From the NCBI GenBank assembly GCA_035526435.1, contig DATLCI010000166.1, positions 1-37,437 of the forward strand: 37,437 nucleotides of DNA, written 5' to 3'. This stretch comes from DATLCI01 sp035526435. GTDB taxonomy: Bacteria > Acidobacteriota > Terriglobia > Terriglobales > Acidobacteriaceae. Below the pieces are notes generated by a model. That model was given only the letters and a program-made list of their open reading frames with translations, made no database searches and was not told the origin of the DNA. Made by a program: the position numbers and the translations under genes. The stretch's first letter is position 1. The number at the start of each line of letters is the position of its first letter. Positions 7,772-15,386 of the stretch are shown here, piece by piece.

Positions 7772-9709
7772 ATGTCTCTCACGCGCTCCAAAACATCTGC
7801 GCCGGTACGCTACGACTTCAGCTTGCTCGGCGACCATGACCTGTACCTCTTCAATGAAGGCAATCATTACTGCCTTTACGAGAAGCTGGGCGCGCACCTC
7901 GTCACGGTGGATGGTATCCCGGGAACTTATTTCGCGGTATGGGCGCCAGATGCGAAAGAGGTGAGCGTCACGGGCGATTTCAACTTTTGGAATCGGAAAA
8001 GCCATTACCTGAGTCCACGCGGATCATCCGGCATATGGGAAGGGTTCATTCCGGAGATCGGCAAAGGCAGCATCTATAAGTTCCACATAGAATCCCGCTT
8101 CAACCACTACAGCGTGGACAAAGCGGATCCCTACGCGATTTTCAGCGAAGTCGCGCCCAAGACCGGCTCCATCGTGTGGGACCGCGGATATCAGTGGAAT
8201 GATGCGGAGTGGATGAAGACCCGCCGCGAGCGCAATGGGCTGAACCGGCCGACGTCAGTGTATGAAGTGCATCTTGGCTCCTGGATGCGCGTGCCGGAAG
8301 AGGGCAATCGCTCACTGAGCTATCGCGAGCTGGCAGTGAAGCTCGTCGAGTATGTGAAGCACATGGGCTTTACCCATGTTGAATTCATGCCGGTGATGGA
8401 GCATCCGTTCTTTGGTTCCTGGGGATATCAAGTCACGGGCTTCTTTGCGCCTACCAGCCGTTACGGCACTCCGCAAGATCTGATGTTCCTCATCGACGAG
8501 ATGCACCAGGCGGGAGTCGGTGTGATCCTCGATTGGGTCCCATCGCATTTTCCTTCCGATGAACATGGCCTCGCGTACTTCGAAGGCACTCACCTGTATG
8601 AGCACGCCGATCCGCGCAAGGGTTATCACCCGGATTGGAATAGTTACATCTTCAATTACGGCCGCAATGAAGTCCGCAGCTTCCTGATGAGCAGTGGCGC
8701 CTATTGGTTGAACTATTTCCACGCGGATGGGTTACGGGTGGATGCCGTGGCGTCCATGCTGTATCTGGATTACTCCCGCAAGGCGGGTGAATGGATCCCG
8801 AACGAATACGGCGGCCGCGAGAACCTGGAAGCTGTCCGCTTCCTGCGTCGCTTCAACGAAGCTATGTACGCCGAACAGCCCGACATTCAGACGGCCGCGG
8901 AGGAATCTACTTCGTGGCCCATGGTTTCGCGTCCGACCTATCTGGGCGGACTTGGCTTCGGCATGAAGTGGGACATGGGATGGATGCACGACACGCTGAA
9001 GTACATGGCGCTCGATCCGGTGTATCGGCAGTTCCACCATAATTCGCTCAGCTTCCGCATGTTGTATGCCTTCAATGAGAACTTTATCTTGCCGCTCTCG
9101 CACGATGAAGTCGTCCACGGCAAGGGTTCGCTGGTGAACCGCATGGCGGGCGACGATTGGCAGAAGTTCGCCAACCTGCGCGCGCTCTTTGGTTATATGT
9201 ACGCGCAACCGGGCAAGAAGCTCATCTTCATGGGCGGCGAGTTTGCTCAACGCCGCGAATGGAACCATGACAGCAGTCTAGATTGGCACCTGCTCCAGCA
9301 TCGGGAACACGCAGGCATGCGTCAGTGGGTCACCGATCTCAACCGGATGTATCGCAGCGAGCCGGCGTTATACGAGCGCGACATGGAACCGAGCGGCTTT
9401 GAGTGGGTAGATGCGAGCGACTCGCACAACAGCGTGATCTCATTCATCCGCAAGGGATCATCCAGCGACGACTTGGTCCTGTTCGTAGTGAACCTTACGC
9501 CGATTGTGCGCTATCAGTATCGCGTGGGAGTTCCCCGGCCGGGCAAATGGCATGAACTGTTGAACAGCGACGCCGAACAATACAGCGGAAGTGGGCAAGG
9601 CAACATGGGAGTTGTGGAAGCCGGCAACGTTTCCTGGCATGGACATCACTTCTCGCTGTCGCTGACCCTGCCGCCGTTGGGATGTGTCTTCCTTAAGTCG
9701 TCGCGGTAA
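7772..9709 (+). CDS. glgB: 1,4-alpha-glucan branching enzyme GlgB
   Basis: A GH13_9 branching enzyme of 645 residues that cuts alpha-1,4 chains and reattaches them as alpha-1,6 branches. A CBM48 module lies near the N-terminus (GTYFAVWAPDAKEVSVTGDF). The catalytic barrel has Asp324 (LRVDAVASM), the AEES motif at 376-379 and Asp445 (LSHDEVVHGKGS). The protein lacks the extra N1 domain of the roughly 730-residue enterobacterial enzymes, as is common. I prefer ATG 7772; TTG 7760 is an in-frame alternative giving 649 residues, and neither has a strong ribosome binding site. It follows treS-mak by 46 bp and precedes the dipeptidase gene by 28 bp, so it is probably in the same operon. Confidence 0.95.
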   Translation: MSLTRSKTSAPVRYDFSLLGDHDLYLFNEGNHYCLYEKLGAHLVTVDGIPGTYFAVWAPDAKEVSVTGDFNFWNRKSHYLSPRGSSGIWEGFIPEIGKGSIYKFHIESRFNHYSVDKADPYAIFSEVAPKTGSIVWDRGYQWNDAEWMKTRRERNGLNRPTSVYEVHLGSWMRVPEEGNRSLSYRELAVKLVEYVKHMGFTHVEFMPVMEHPFFGSWGYQVTGFFAPTSRYGTPQDLMFLIDEMHQAGVGVILDWVPSHFPSDEHGLAYFEGTHLYEHADPRKGYHPDWNSYIFNYGRNEVRSFLMSSGAYWLNYFHADGLRVDAVASMLYLDYSRKAGEWIPNEYGGRENLEAVRFLRRFNEAMYAEQPDIQTAAEESTSWPMVSRPTYLGGLGFGMKWDMGWMHDTLKYMALDPVYRQFHHNSLSFRMLYAFNENFILPLSHDEVVHGKGSLVNRMAGDDWQKFANLRALFGYMYAQPGKKLIFMGGEFAQRREWNHDSSLDWHLLQHREHAGMRQWVTDLNRMYRSEPALYERDMEPSGFEWVDASDSHNSVISFIRKGSSSDDLVLFVVNLTPIVRYQYRVGVPRPGKWHELLNSDAEQYSGSGQGNMGVVEAGNVSWHGHHFSLSLTLPPLGCVFLKSSR

Positions 9710-9737
9710 TATCAACCAGAACTTACAAGGAGCAGGC

Positions 9738-10490
9738 ATGAGAATGCGGTCGCTATTCGTGTCACTAGTGTTCACGTCTGCATTGTTGGCGCAAACACCT
9801 TCCGAGCAACCGGCGGGCGAGAAGGTCTTTCGGATTCACCCAGTTCGTCCGGTTGCTGAGGTTCGCAAAGAGGCGATGGCGATGCAGCCGCCAGCGGAGA
9901 CTGGCGACTTCCTTCCGACGGACCTGGTAGAGCTAGTGAAACTGGATCCGACCATCAAGCTCGACATCCGATACGCGAGCACCAACAACTTCCTTTCCAC
10001 CAAGATGTATTCGAGCGCCAAGGCGTTCCTGCAGCGTCCGGCGGCGGAAGCGCTGGTGCGCGCGCATCGCCAGCTTAAGGCTCAAGGATACGGACTGTTG
10101 ATCCATGATGGCTATCGTCCGTGGTATGTGACCAAGATGTTCTGGGAGGCCACGCCAGCGAACAAGCACGCGTTCGTGGCGGATCCGAAGACCGGTTCGC
10201 GACATAATCGCGGTTGCGCGGTGGATCTGACGATGTATGAGCTCAAGACCGGACGCGCGGTCGAAATGCCGAGTCTGTATGACGAGATGTCAGAGCGTTC
10301 CGCGCCGACATATAAAGGTGGGACCGACGAGCAGCGAGGACGAAGGGAAGTGTTGCGCGCGGCGATGGAGTCGGAAGGGTTTGCGGTGAATCCGGATGAA
10401 TGGTGGCACTTCGATTACAAGGATTGGAAGAAGTATCGGATTGGAAATGTGCCGTTCGAGAAGCTGGCGCGAGCGAAGCGGTTGAAATGA
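9738..10490 (+). CDS. Secreted D-alanyl-D-alanine dipeptidase (VanX/DdpX family)
   Basis: A 250-residue M15D peptidase with a signal peptide (MRMRSLFVSLVFTSALLAQ). Family enzymes hydrolyse the D-Ala-D-Ala dipeptide with a zinc ion. Zinc and catalytic residues are present: His156 and Asp163 in SRHNRGCAVD, Glu221 and His224 in DEWWHF. The conserved DGYRPW motif precedes them. Start ATG 9738 is supported by AAGGAG at 9727-9732; an upstream in-frame start would destroy the signal peptide. An exported form suggests peptidoglycan turnover or dipeptide scavenging rather than vancomycin resistance, since no vanH or vanA ligase is nearby. Its place at the end of a glycogen operon is unusual. A strong terminator follows. 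Confidence 0.92.
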   Translation: MRMRSLFVSLVFTSALLAQTPSEQPAGEKVFRIHPVRPVAEVRKEAMAMQPPAETGDFLPTDLVELVKLDPTIKLDIRYASTNNFLSTKMYSSAKAFLQRPAAEALVRAHRQLKAQGYGLLIHDGYRPWYVTKMFWEATPANKHAFVADPKTGSRHNRGCAVDLTMYELKTGRAVEMPSLYDEMSERSAPTYKGGTDEQRGRREVLRAAMESEGFAVNPDEWWHFDYKDWKKYRIGNVPFEKLARAKRLK

Positions 10491-10514
10491 TCAGAAATCA
10501 AGGGTGAAAATGTG

Positions 10515-10545
10515 AAAGGCCGAAGCGAATGCTTCGGCCTTTTTT
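10515..10545 (+). terminator. Strong terminator between dipeptidase gene and ompA-like gene
   Basis: AAAGGCCGAAGC (10515-10526), loop GAAT, GCTTCGGCCTTT (10531-10542), continuing as a T-run to 10546. The stem is a perfect 12-bp match. It ends the glg operon and may also serve the convergent ompA-like gene, which stops at 10572, though the A-run on the other side is short. Confidence 0.88.
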
Positions 10546-10571
10546 TAGCGTTTGAGTTTTCTATCAATCCA

Positions 10572-12239
10572 TCATCGCGGTTGGGGCCGGGGCGGTGGAG
10601 CCTGTTGCTGTTGTTGCGTACCGCCTAGTCGAGTGCCAATGACTTCGCCGGAGACAACCAGTTCGACGCGCCGATTCTGCTGGCGCCCGGCACCCTTGGA
10701 GTTATCGGCCACGGGCATGGTCTCACCAAAGCCGCGCGTAGTAACACTCATCTCAGGAATGCCCTGCTTCTTGAGGTAGTCGCCGACCGACTTGGCACGC
10801 TGTTCCGACAGTTTCTGGTTGTAAGCTTCGCTCCCGACGCTGTCGGTGTGGCCTTCAATCTCCAACTTCAACTCCGGATACGCAAGGACGATGCCGGAGA
10901 TCTTTGCCAGCTTCTCCCGCGCCGCGGGCCGCAAAGTATAGCGCGCGGTGTCGAAGAGGACGTCGGACATGTTGACGATGAGTCCGCGAGCGGTGTCACG
11001 CGTCTCAAGAATGGCATTGAGCTGATTGAGCAAGCGGGCGCGGAGTTCTTCCTTTTCGCGCTCGGCGCGAAGGCGCTCGCGCTCGGCCGCTTCAGCGGCT
11101 GCACGATTGCGTTCGGCTTCCATTTGCGATTGCTGTTGCTGGAGTTGCGCGGCCTTGCTGGCGGCTTCGGCTTCGGCGCGGCGGCGGGCATCTTCGGCGG
11201 CTTGCAATTCGGCGAGCCGCTGTTGCTCCCGCGCGGCAGCGCTGGCCGATTCGGCTTCCGCGCGACGTCGCGACTCTTCCGTCGACTGCTGTTCAGCCAC
11301 AGCGCGACGACGCGCTTCATCTTCCGCGGTGAGGCGCGAAGCTTCCTCACGCGCAGCCGCAGCGCGCCGCTCATTGTCTAAGCGCTCTTGCTCCCGGCGC
11401 TTCAACGCAATCTCACGCGCGTCTTCGGCGGTCTGGACTACTTCACGGGAGATCGAGATCATGGGCTTGGTGGGAACGTCTTTACGAGTGGAGTATTCAT
11501 CCACCTGCTTCATGCGCTCCACGGCCTTCTGGTAACTGGGTCCGGCGTATTGCTCGGCGCCGGCAAGCTGCGCGATGCGCAGGGCATTGCGCGCCTCATA
11601 AAATTCCAGCGGAAACTTGGAGTTGAATATCACCGGCTCGAAGTTGGTGCCGGTCGGAACGTATCCGCCGCGCTCAAGCAGGTCGTATTTAGCGTTGATG
11701 GCCTGGGTGGCGCCGGCGGTGTCTTGACGAATGACGTTTTCCATCACCACCAGATTGCTGGGCTGGCGAACCGCGTAGTAGGGTTCGGCGGTGATGATCA
11801 ACGCGAAGGCCTGCAGGTCCGTGGTGACGTTCAATTTGCTGCGATTGCCATTCAGCAGGACTTCGCCAAGATTCACGGCGCGGCCTTCCGGGGTGATCGC
11901 CCACATAACATAGGTCAGGTACTCATTGCCGAACTTGGTGGCCTTATCGACCTCGTCGAATTCGACCTCAATCTCGATGTAGCCCTGCTTGCTCTCGACC
12001 TTGGCTTCGCCGTTGGCTTTGGGCATGAGCTCGGTGCCCTTGAAGTCGACCTTGGTGGCGCCACCCCGGTGGCGATAGTTGACCGCACGGGCGGTGCGGC
12101 TGACCACGTTGACGCGGAAGGTAGGCGTCTGGTCCATGGGGGTGATATCGGACGGCTTCTGGCCAGGCGGGTTTTGTGCCAGCATGGACAAGCTGAGCAT
12201 GAGGAACAGGCATAAAACAAAGCGAAGATTCGTTTTCAC
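10572..12239 (-). CDS. OmpA-family envelope protein with long coiled coil
   Basis: A 555-residue exported protein. Residues 1-22 form a signal peptide (ends SMLAQ). The middle holds an unassigned N-terminal domain and a segment like DUF4398 (AEQYAGPSYQKAVERMKQ). Roughly residues 275-415 are an Ala/Glu/Arg-rich heptad region, almost certainly a long coiled coil. The last 130 residues are an OmpA C-terminal domain (LFDTARYTLRPAAREKL, IEGHTDSVGS, QQNRRVEL), which in the family binds diaminopimelate in peptidoglycan. A Gln/Pro tail closes the protein. It probably tethers the cell wall to another envelope layer. The start is GTG, with AGAAGGA upstream (plus-strand 12248-12254). It is transcribed alone, divergently from the dcw cluster. 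Confidence 0.9.
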   Translation of the reverse strand: MKTNLRFVLCLFLMLSLSMLAQNPPGQKPSDITPMDQTPTFRVNVVSRTARAVNYRHRGGATKVDFKGTELMPKANGEAKVESKQGYIEIEVEFDEVDKATKFGNEYLTYVMWAITPEGRAVNLGEVLLNGNRSKLNVTTDLQAFALIITAEPYYAVRQPSNLVVMENVIRQDTAGATQAINAKYDLLERGGYVPTGTNFEPVIFNSKFPLEFYEARNALRIAQLAGAEQYAGPSYQKAVERMKQVDEYSTRKDVPTKPMISISREVVQTAEDAREIALKRREQERLDNERRAAAAREEASRLTAEDEARRRAVAEQQSTEESRRRAEAESASAAAREQQRLAELQAAEDARRRAEAEAASKAAQLQQQQSQMEAERNRAAAEAAERERLRAEREKEELRARLLNQLNAILETRDTARGLIVNMSDVLFDTARYTLRPAAREKLAKISGIVLAYPELKLEIEGHTDSVGSEAYNQKLSEQRAKSVGDYLKKQGIPEMSVTTRGFGETMPVADNSKGAGRQQNRRVELVVSGEVIGTRLGGTQQQQQAPPPRPQPR

Positions 12240-12648
12240 GTTCTTAATCCTTCTAAGTGATGGGGATGGGGTGATATGACCCAGGGTATGTTTACCACTC
12301 GGTTAGATGCGGGTTTTGGCGCCGGAGTATACCCCACCCCCCATTAGTGGGGAGTTACAGTATGTTAAGAATCCTCGAATTTTTGTTATGCCCACACGAG
12401 CCTCCCTTCGGCCGCGTTCAGGGCTGGCAAGCAACGATGGGCACCTAAACGTCCTGTGAAATAGGGCGGAACCGCTGATTCCATCGAGCGAAGTGGATAG
12501 GATCCTGAGGCAAGCGATTAGTCTAGGGGCTCATAGTCCGATCCTCGCCCCGGGAACCAACCTAGAAAACTCCACCCCTAGTGGTTTTGAAAACCTCGAC
12601 CACAACCTGTAACAACCCCAACTGACGAGCCGCAGACGGGTATCAAAA
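12240..12648. other. Intergenic region between ompA-like gene and dcw promoter
   Basis: No gene is supported here. It must hold the minus-strand promoter for the ompA-like gene; TATACT on the minus strand near 12333-12338 could be its -10 but no fitting -35 was found. A small hairpin CCCCA, TTAG, TGGGG lies near 12340-12354. Confidence 0.4.
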
Positions 12649-12662
12649 TCCACACCTGTGGA
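12649..12662. promoter_or_regulatory. Inverted repeat upstream of dcw promoter
   Basis: TCCACA (12649-12654), CC, TGTGGA (12657-12662) is a perfect 6+2+6 inverted repeat, 11 bp upstream of the predicted -35 box. The position suits an activator or repressor site. The binding protein is unknown. Confidence 0.4.
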
Positions 12663-12673
12663 AAAAATAGGTG

Positions 12674-12701
12674 TTGACAGTAGGACAGTTAGGCGTAGGA
12701 T
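12674..12701 (+). promoter_or_regulatory. mraZp: Predicted sigma70 promoter of the dcw cluster
   Basis: A perfect TTGACA -35 (12674-12679), a 16-bp spacer and TAGGAT -10 (12696-12701, four of six consensus bases). The predicted transcript would start near 12708 and have a leader of about 280 bases before mraZ. TGG-box repeats begin at the end of the -10, as expected for repression by MraZ. Confidence 0.6.
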
Positions 12702-12758
12702 GTGGGAGAAAGTGGTAGAAAGTGGAGAGCAAGCGGTAGTCAGTGGGTGAAGGTGGAA
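12702..12758 (+). promoter_or_regulatory. Candidate MraZ operator: 10-bp-spaced TGG boxes
   Basis: TGG triplets occur at 12703, 12713, 12723, 12744 and 12754, with a degenerate CGG at 12734 filling the gap, so six boxes lie on nearly the same DNA face (spacings 10, 10, 11, 10, 10). Two units read AAAGTGG. Published MraZ sites are TGGG-type direct repeats with 10-bp spacing in E. coli and AAAGTG-type repeats in mycoplasmas. The array lies directly downstream of the -10 box and upstream of mraZ, so autoregulation is the natural reading. Confidence 0.65.
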
Positions 12759-12987
12759 CAAAGTTCACGCACAGGACAGATGAACGATAAAAGCCCCCAA
12801 AACGAGCTTGAATCGCCAGAAAAAACCGAACTTGTCATCGCTTTTACCTCTTTTATGGCCGCGGTAGCGGCGCACAGATTGAACGGGCCCAGTAATCAAC
12901 CAAAGAGCAAGGGTACTCCAAAGGGCACGGCAAGCAAGAGTGGCGTTCCGGGCACCTATAAGAGCCGCTCCAGAAGAAGAAAGTTAA

Positions 12988-13428
12988 ATGTTTCGCGGAA
13001 ATCATCCAGCCCGAGTCGACGAGAAGGGACGCTTAAAGGTCCCGGCGGAATACAAGCGCACGCTCGACGAGAAGTACGGGACGCAGTTTTACATCACGAG
13101 TCTGGATGGGAAGGTAGCGCAGATCTATCCCTTCGAGGAGTGGCAGCGGATCGAAGAGAAGCTGTTGCGGCTGCCGAGTTTCAATCCGGCGAAGAAAAAG
13201 TTTTTGGACCGCAGCAACTACTACGGCCAGCAGGTGGAGATGGACGGCCAAGGGCGGTTGCTGATCCCGGCGATTTTGCGGGACAAGGCAGACATCAAGG
13301 GGGAAGTTGCGGTACTAGGGCACTTGACGCACCTGATCGTGCGCAACCTGGCCGCGTTCACCGCCGAGATAGAAGCGGAGCCGTTCACGGCTGAGGATGA
13401 AAAGACTCTCGACGAACTGGGAATCTAG
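12988..13428 (+). CDS. mraZ: Transcriptional regulator MraZ
   Basis: A 146-residue member of the MraZ family with two AbrB-like half-repeats, each bearing the family DxxxR motif: Asp11-Arg15 (DEKGR) and Asp86-Arg90 (DGQGR). MraZ forms ring oligomers that bind direct repeats before its own gene and repress (or in some species activate) the dcw cluster. The start MFRGNHPA is canonical. A purine-rich GAAGAAGAAAG precedes the ATG, a weak ribosome binding site. The stop overlaps the rsmH GTG start by one base, so the two are coupled. A matching operator array lies about 230-285 bp upstream. Confidence 0.96.
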   Translation: MFRGNHPARVDEKGRLKVPAEYKRTLDEKYGTQFYITSLDGKVAQIYPFEEWQRIEEKLLRLPSFNPAKKKFLDRSNYYGQQVEMDGQGRLLIPAILRDKADIKGEVAVLGHLTHLIVRNLAAFTAEIEAEPFTAEDEKTLDELGI

Positions 13429-14399
13429 TGACGCAGAGAGACGAAGAAGAGATTGGCACGACAAACGCCCCCCAGGGGGCGGGAGATGGCGGGGAAAGCA
13501 AAGTTGGCCATGTCCCAGTTCTTTTAAAAGAAGCGATCGATTTTCTAGCCGTAAAACGCGGCGGGACGTATATCGACGGGACCCTCGGGTGGGGCGGACA
13601 CAGCTTAGCTATCGCAAAGCTCCTCGGCCCACAGGGACATTTGATCACCTTCGATAAAGACACCGACGCGATGGAAATCGCCAGAAGGCGTTTAGAGAGT
13701 CCGCCGGCAGGGTTTGAGAAAGACTGGCCGCGGATCACGACCGTGCACGGCAGCTTTGCCGAGATAGGCAAGCACGTACCACCCGCAAGCGCGGATGGAG
13801 TGCTGGCGGACCTGGGCATCAGCTCGATGCAACTGACGAACGCCGCCAGGGGATTCAGTTTTCAGGCGGAAGGACCGCTCGACATGCGGATGGACCCGCA
13901 AGGCGAGCGAACCGCCGATCAAGTGGTAAACCACATGCGCGAAGAAGACCTTGCGAATGTGATTTACGAATTCGGTGAGGAAAGGAGGTCGCGGAGAATC
14001 GCCAGAGCCATTGTTCGGGCGCGGCCGATAAGTACAACCGCTCATCTAGCACAGGTTATATCGGCCGCCGCCCCGACAATGAAATATGGACAAATTCATC
14101 CCGCGACCAAGACTTTCCAAGGGATCCGAATATTCGTAAACCGTGAGTTGGACGATTTGAGGGCGCTGGTAACCGGAAAAACAGCCGCAGCGCCTGTCGT
14201 CCTAAAAAGTAAGGGAAGACTCGTAGTGATCAGCTTCCACTCCCTGGAAGACAGGATCGTAAAAGATGCGATCCGGGATGGCGCGAAAGGCGGATGGTAT
14301 GTGGGGCTGACGAAAAAGCCCGTCACCGCCGGCGAAGGAGAAGTCGATCGCAATCCGCGGGCGCGCAGCGCGAAGCTGAGAGCAGCGGCAAAAGTTTAG
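13428..14399 (+). CDS. rsmH: 16S rRNA (cytosine-1402 N4)-methyltransferase RsmH
   Basis: A 323-residue SAM-dependent methyltransferase, the usual second gene of the dcw cluster (old name MraW). The SAM-binding motif starts at Asp50 (DGTLGWGGHS), after the family signature HVPVLLKEAIDFL. The DLGISSMQL and FHSLEDRIVK motifs and the C-terminal NPRARSAKLRAA are all present. The N-terminus is about 25 residues longer than the core family and polar. The GTG start overlaps the mraZ stop (TAGTG). Methylates C1402 in the ribosomal P site. A 164-bp gap follows, the largest early break in an otherwise tight cluster. Confidence 0.96.
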   Translation: MTQRDEEEIGTTNAPQGAGDGGESKVGHVPVLLKEAIDFLAVKRGGTYIDGTLGWGGHSLAIAKLLGPQGHLITFDKDTDAMEIARRRLESPPAGFEKDWPRITTVHGSFAEIGKHVPPASADGVLADLGISSMQLTNAARGFSFQAEGPLDMRMDPQGERTADQVVNHMREEDLANVIYEFGEERRSRRIARAIVRARPISTTAHLAQVISAAAPTMKYGQIHPATKTFQGIRIFVNRELDDLRALVTGKTAAAPVVLKSKGRLVVISFHSLEDRIVKDAIRDGAKGGWYVGLTKKPVTAGEGEVDRNPRARSAKLRAAAKV

Positions 14400-14563
14400 G
14401 TTTAACGCAGGTCGTTTGAGTGGAGTCAGACGATAGGCGAAGGGTCCCGGGCTGGCATCGTCCTCTCTTACAACTTAGGGCGAATTGAAATTCCACAGAC
14501 TATCCCATCGTATCGGTGCCAGTCCGGTACAAAGTTTAGCGGCAGCAGTAGCGGAGGTTGAAT
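14400..14563 (+). other. Leader gap between rsmH and the small ORF
   Basis: A 164-bp non-coding stretch. GACGAT (14429-14434) can pair with ATCGTC (14457-14462), enclosing a CCCGGG. GTGCC and GGTAC can pair near 14516-14530. No T-run or convincing promoter is visible, so the region may be a structured leader or simply spacer. Confidence 0.3.
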
Positions 14564-14737
14564 ATGTACTCAGGCAACATTATCGACGAGTTGGTAAGAA
14601 GCGTAGAAGTCGCAGAAGAACATCATCTGGTGACTTCGCCGGTGCAAGGCGTGCGGCAACATTATCCGGGAACGGGCGAGCACGCGGCGCGGGCCTACGA
14701 ATTCCTCTACACAGAATGTTCGGTCGAGGTGGCGTGA
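14564..14737 (+). CDS. Small 57-residue protein coupled to ftsL
   Basis: An ORF of 57 codons starting MYSGNIIDELVRSVEV and ending ECSVEVA. The ATG has one of the best ribosome binding sites in the window, GGAGG at 14553-14557 with six bases of spacing. Its TGA overlaps the ftsL ATG (TGATG), so translation of ftsL is probably coupled to it. The predicted protein is acidic in its first half (several Glu, two His) with no membrane segment or signal peptide. I do not recognise a family. It could be a true small division-cluster protein or a leader peptide controlling FtsL level. Support comes from the ribosome binding site and the stop/start overlap; homology could not be tested. Confidence 0.65.
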   Translation: MYSGNIIDELVRSVEVAEEHHLVTSPVQGVRQHYPGTGEHAARAYEFLYTECSVEVA

Positions 14738-15243
14738 TGGCATTCCCCAGCGTTCCATATCCGGTGCAAGGGGTTTACACGCCGGTGGCTCCCGCACCGG
14801 GAGCGCGCCGTTCCAGCAGCGCCTGGATGGGAACGCCGGAGATCTATTTTGCCAAGAGCATCGACAACTCGCGACTGGTAAAGGTCACGGACCATCAGCG
14901 CACGCGGGAGATGGCGAGCTTTACTGCGTCGTTGGCATGTTTGTTCGTGCTGGTGATGGTGTATGCATTCCAGCACTTCAGCGCGATCGAATATGGATAC
15001 AAGATCGAAGCGCAGAAGAAGCAGCGCGAAGAGTTGGTGGAAGCCAATCGCGCGTTACGCCTGGAAGAAGCCTCACTGCGTGATCCGGAACGTATCGACG
15101 TGCTGGCGCGGCAGATGGGATTGAATTCTCCGGAAGCGGGACAGGTGATCCGTCTGGAAAATACCAGCGACCAGCGCAGCGGCGCGGTGGCGATGATGTC
15201 GCAGGTGCGCGTGTCGGACGTGGCGGTGATCGCGGCTCCGTAA
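14737..15243 (+). CDS. ftsL: Cell division protein FtsL
   Basis: A 168-residue bitopic membrane protein by position and shape. A cytoplasmic Pro-rich N-terminus (to about residue 65) is followed by one membrane segment (ASLACLFVLVMVYAF) and a periplasmic coiled coil (KIEAQKKQREELVEANRALRLEEASL) that ends with the FtsL/DivIC-like motif DPERIDVLARQMGL. FtsL works with FtsQ and FtsB/DivIC to activate FtsWI at the septum. Start ATG 14737 is chosen because GAGG lies at 14726-14729 and it overlaps the upstream stop; a longer frame open to 14485 reads as Arg-rich shadow sequence. The N-terminal cytoplasmic part is longer than in E. coli FtsL (121 residues in total). Confidence 0.88.
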   Translation: MAFPSVPYPVQGVYTPVAPAPGARRSSSAWMGTPEIYFAKSIDNSRLVKVTDHQRTREMASFTASLACLFVLVMVYAFQHFSAIEYGYKIEAQKKQREELVEANRALRLEEASLRDPERIDVLARQMGLNSPEAGQVIRLENTSDQRSGAVAMMSQVRVSDVAVIAAP

Positions 15244-15301
15244 AGATTTAAGCGAAGTTGGAAGGGCTGCGGTACGAACAGCGGCCCGGGTTAAGGAAGA
15301 A

Positions 15302-15341
15302 CAGATGGTGGGCCGGGCAAACTGCCGCGGTCCATCATCTG
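15302..15341 (+). other. Strong hairpin between ftsL and ftsI
   Basis: The RNA folds into one long hairpin: 14 pairs from CAGATGGTGGGCCG (15302-15315) with the matching 3' arm (15328-15341), then GGCA/TGCC past a bulged base, closed by a three-base AAC loop. G-U pairs number two. A T-rich but interrupted stretch (ATTCTTTGTTTC) follows, so it may act as a weak or regulated terminator, or as an RNA-processing or stability element within the dcw transcript. Confidence 0.6.
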
Positions 15342-15386
15342 ATTCTTTGTTTCAGGGTTCCATCACGATAACCGCAGAAAATCAGG

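Noticed and set aside
11388..12215. 275-codon plus-strand frame opposite the ompA-like gene
   Set aside because: Gly/Leu/Val/Asp-rich shadow of the ompA-like coding strand; no ribosome binding site.
12702..13394. 230-codon plus-strand frame overlapping mraZ
   Set aside because: Overlaps most of mraZ in another frame and its 3' part is Arg/Gly shadow sequence; the 5' part from 12780 is kept only as a low-interest finding.
14485..14736. 84-codon N-terminal extension of FtsL from a TTG
   Set aside because: Arg-rich shadow sequence without a ribosome binding site; another frame here encodes the small ORF with a strong site.
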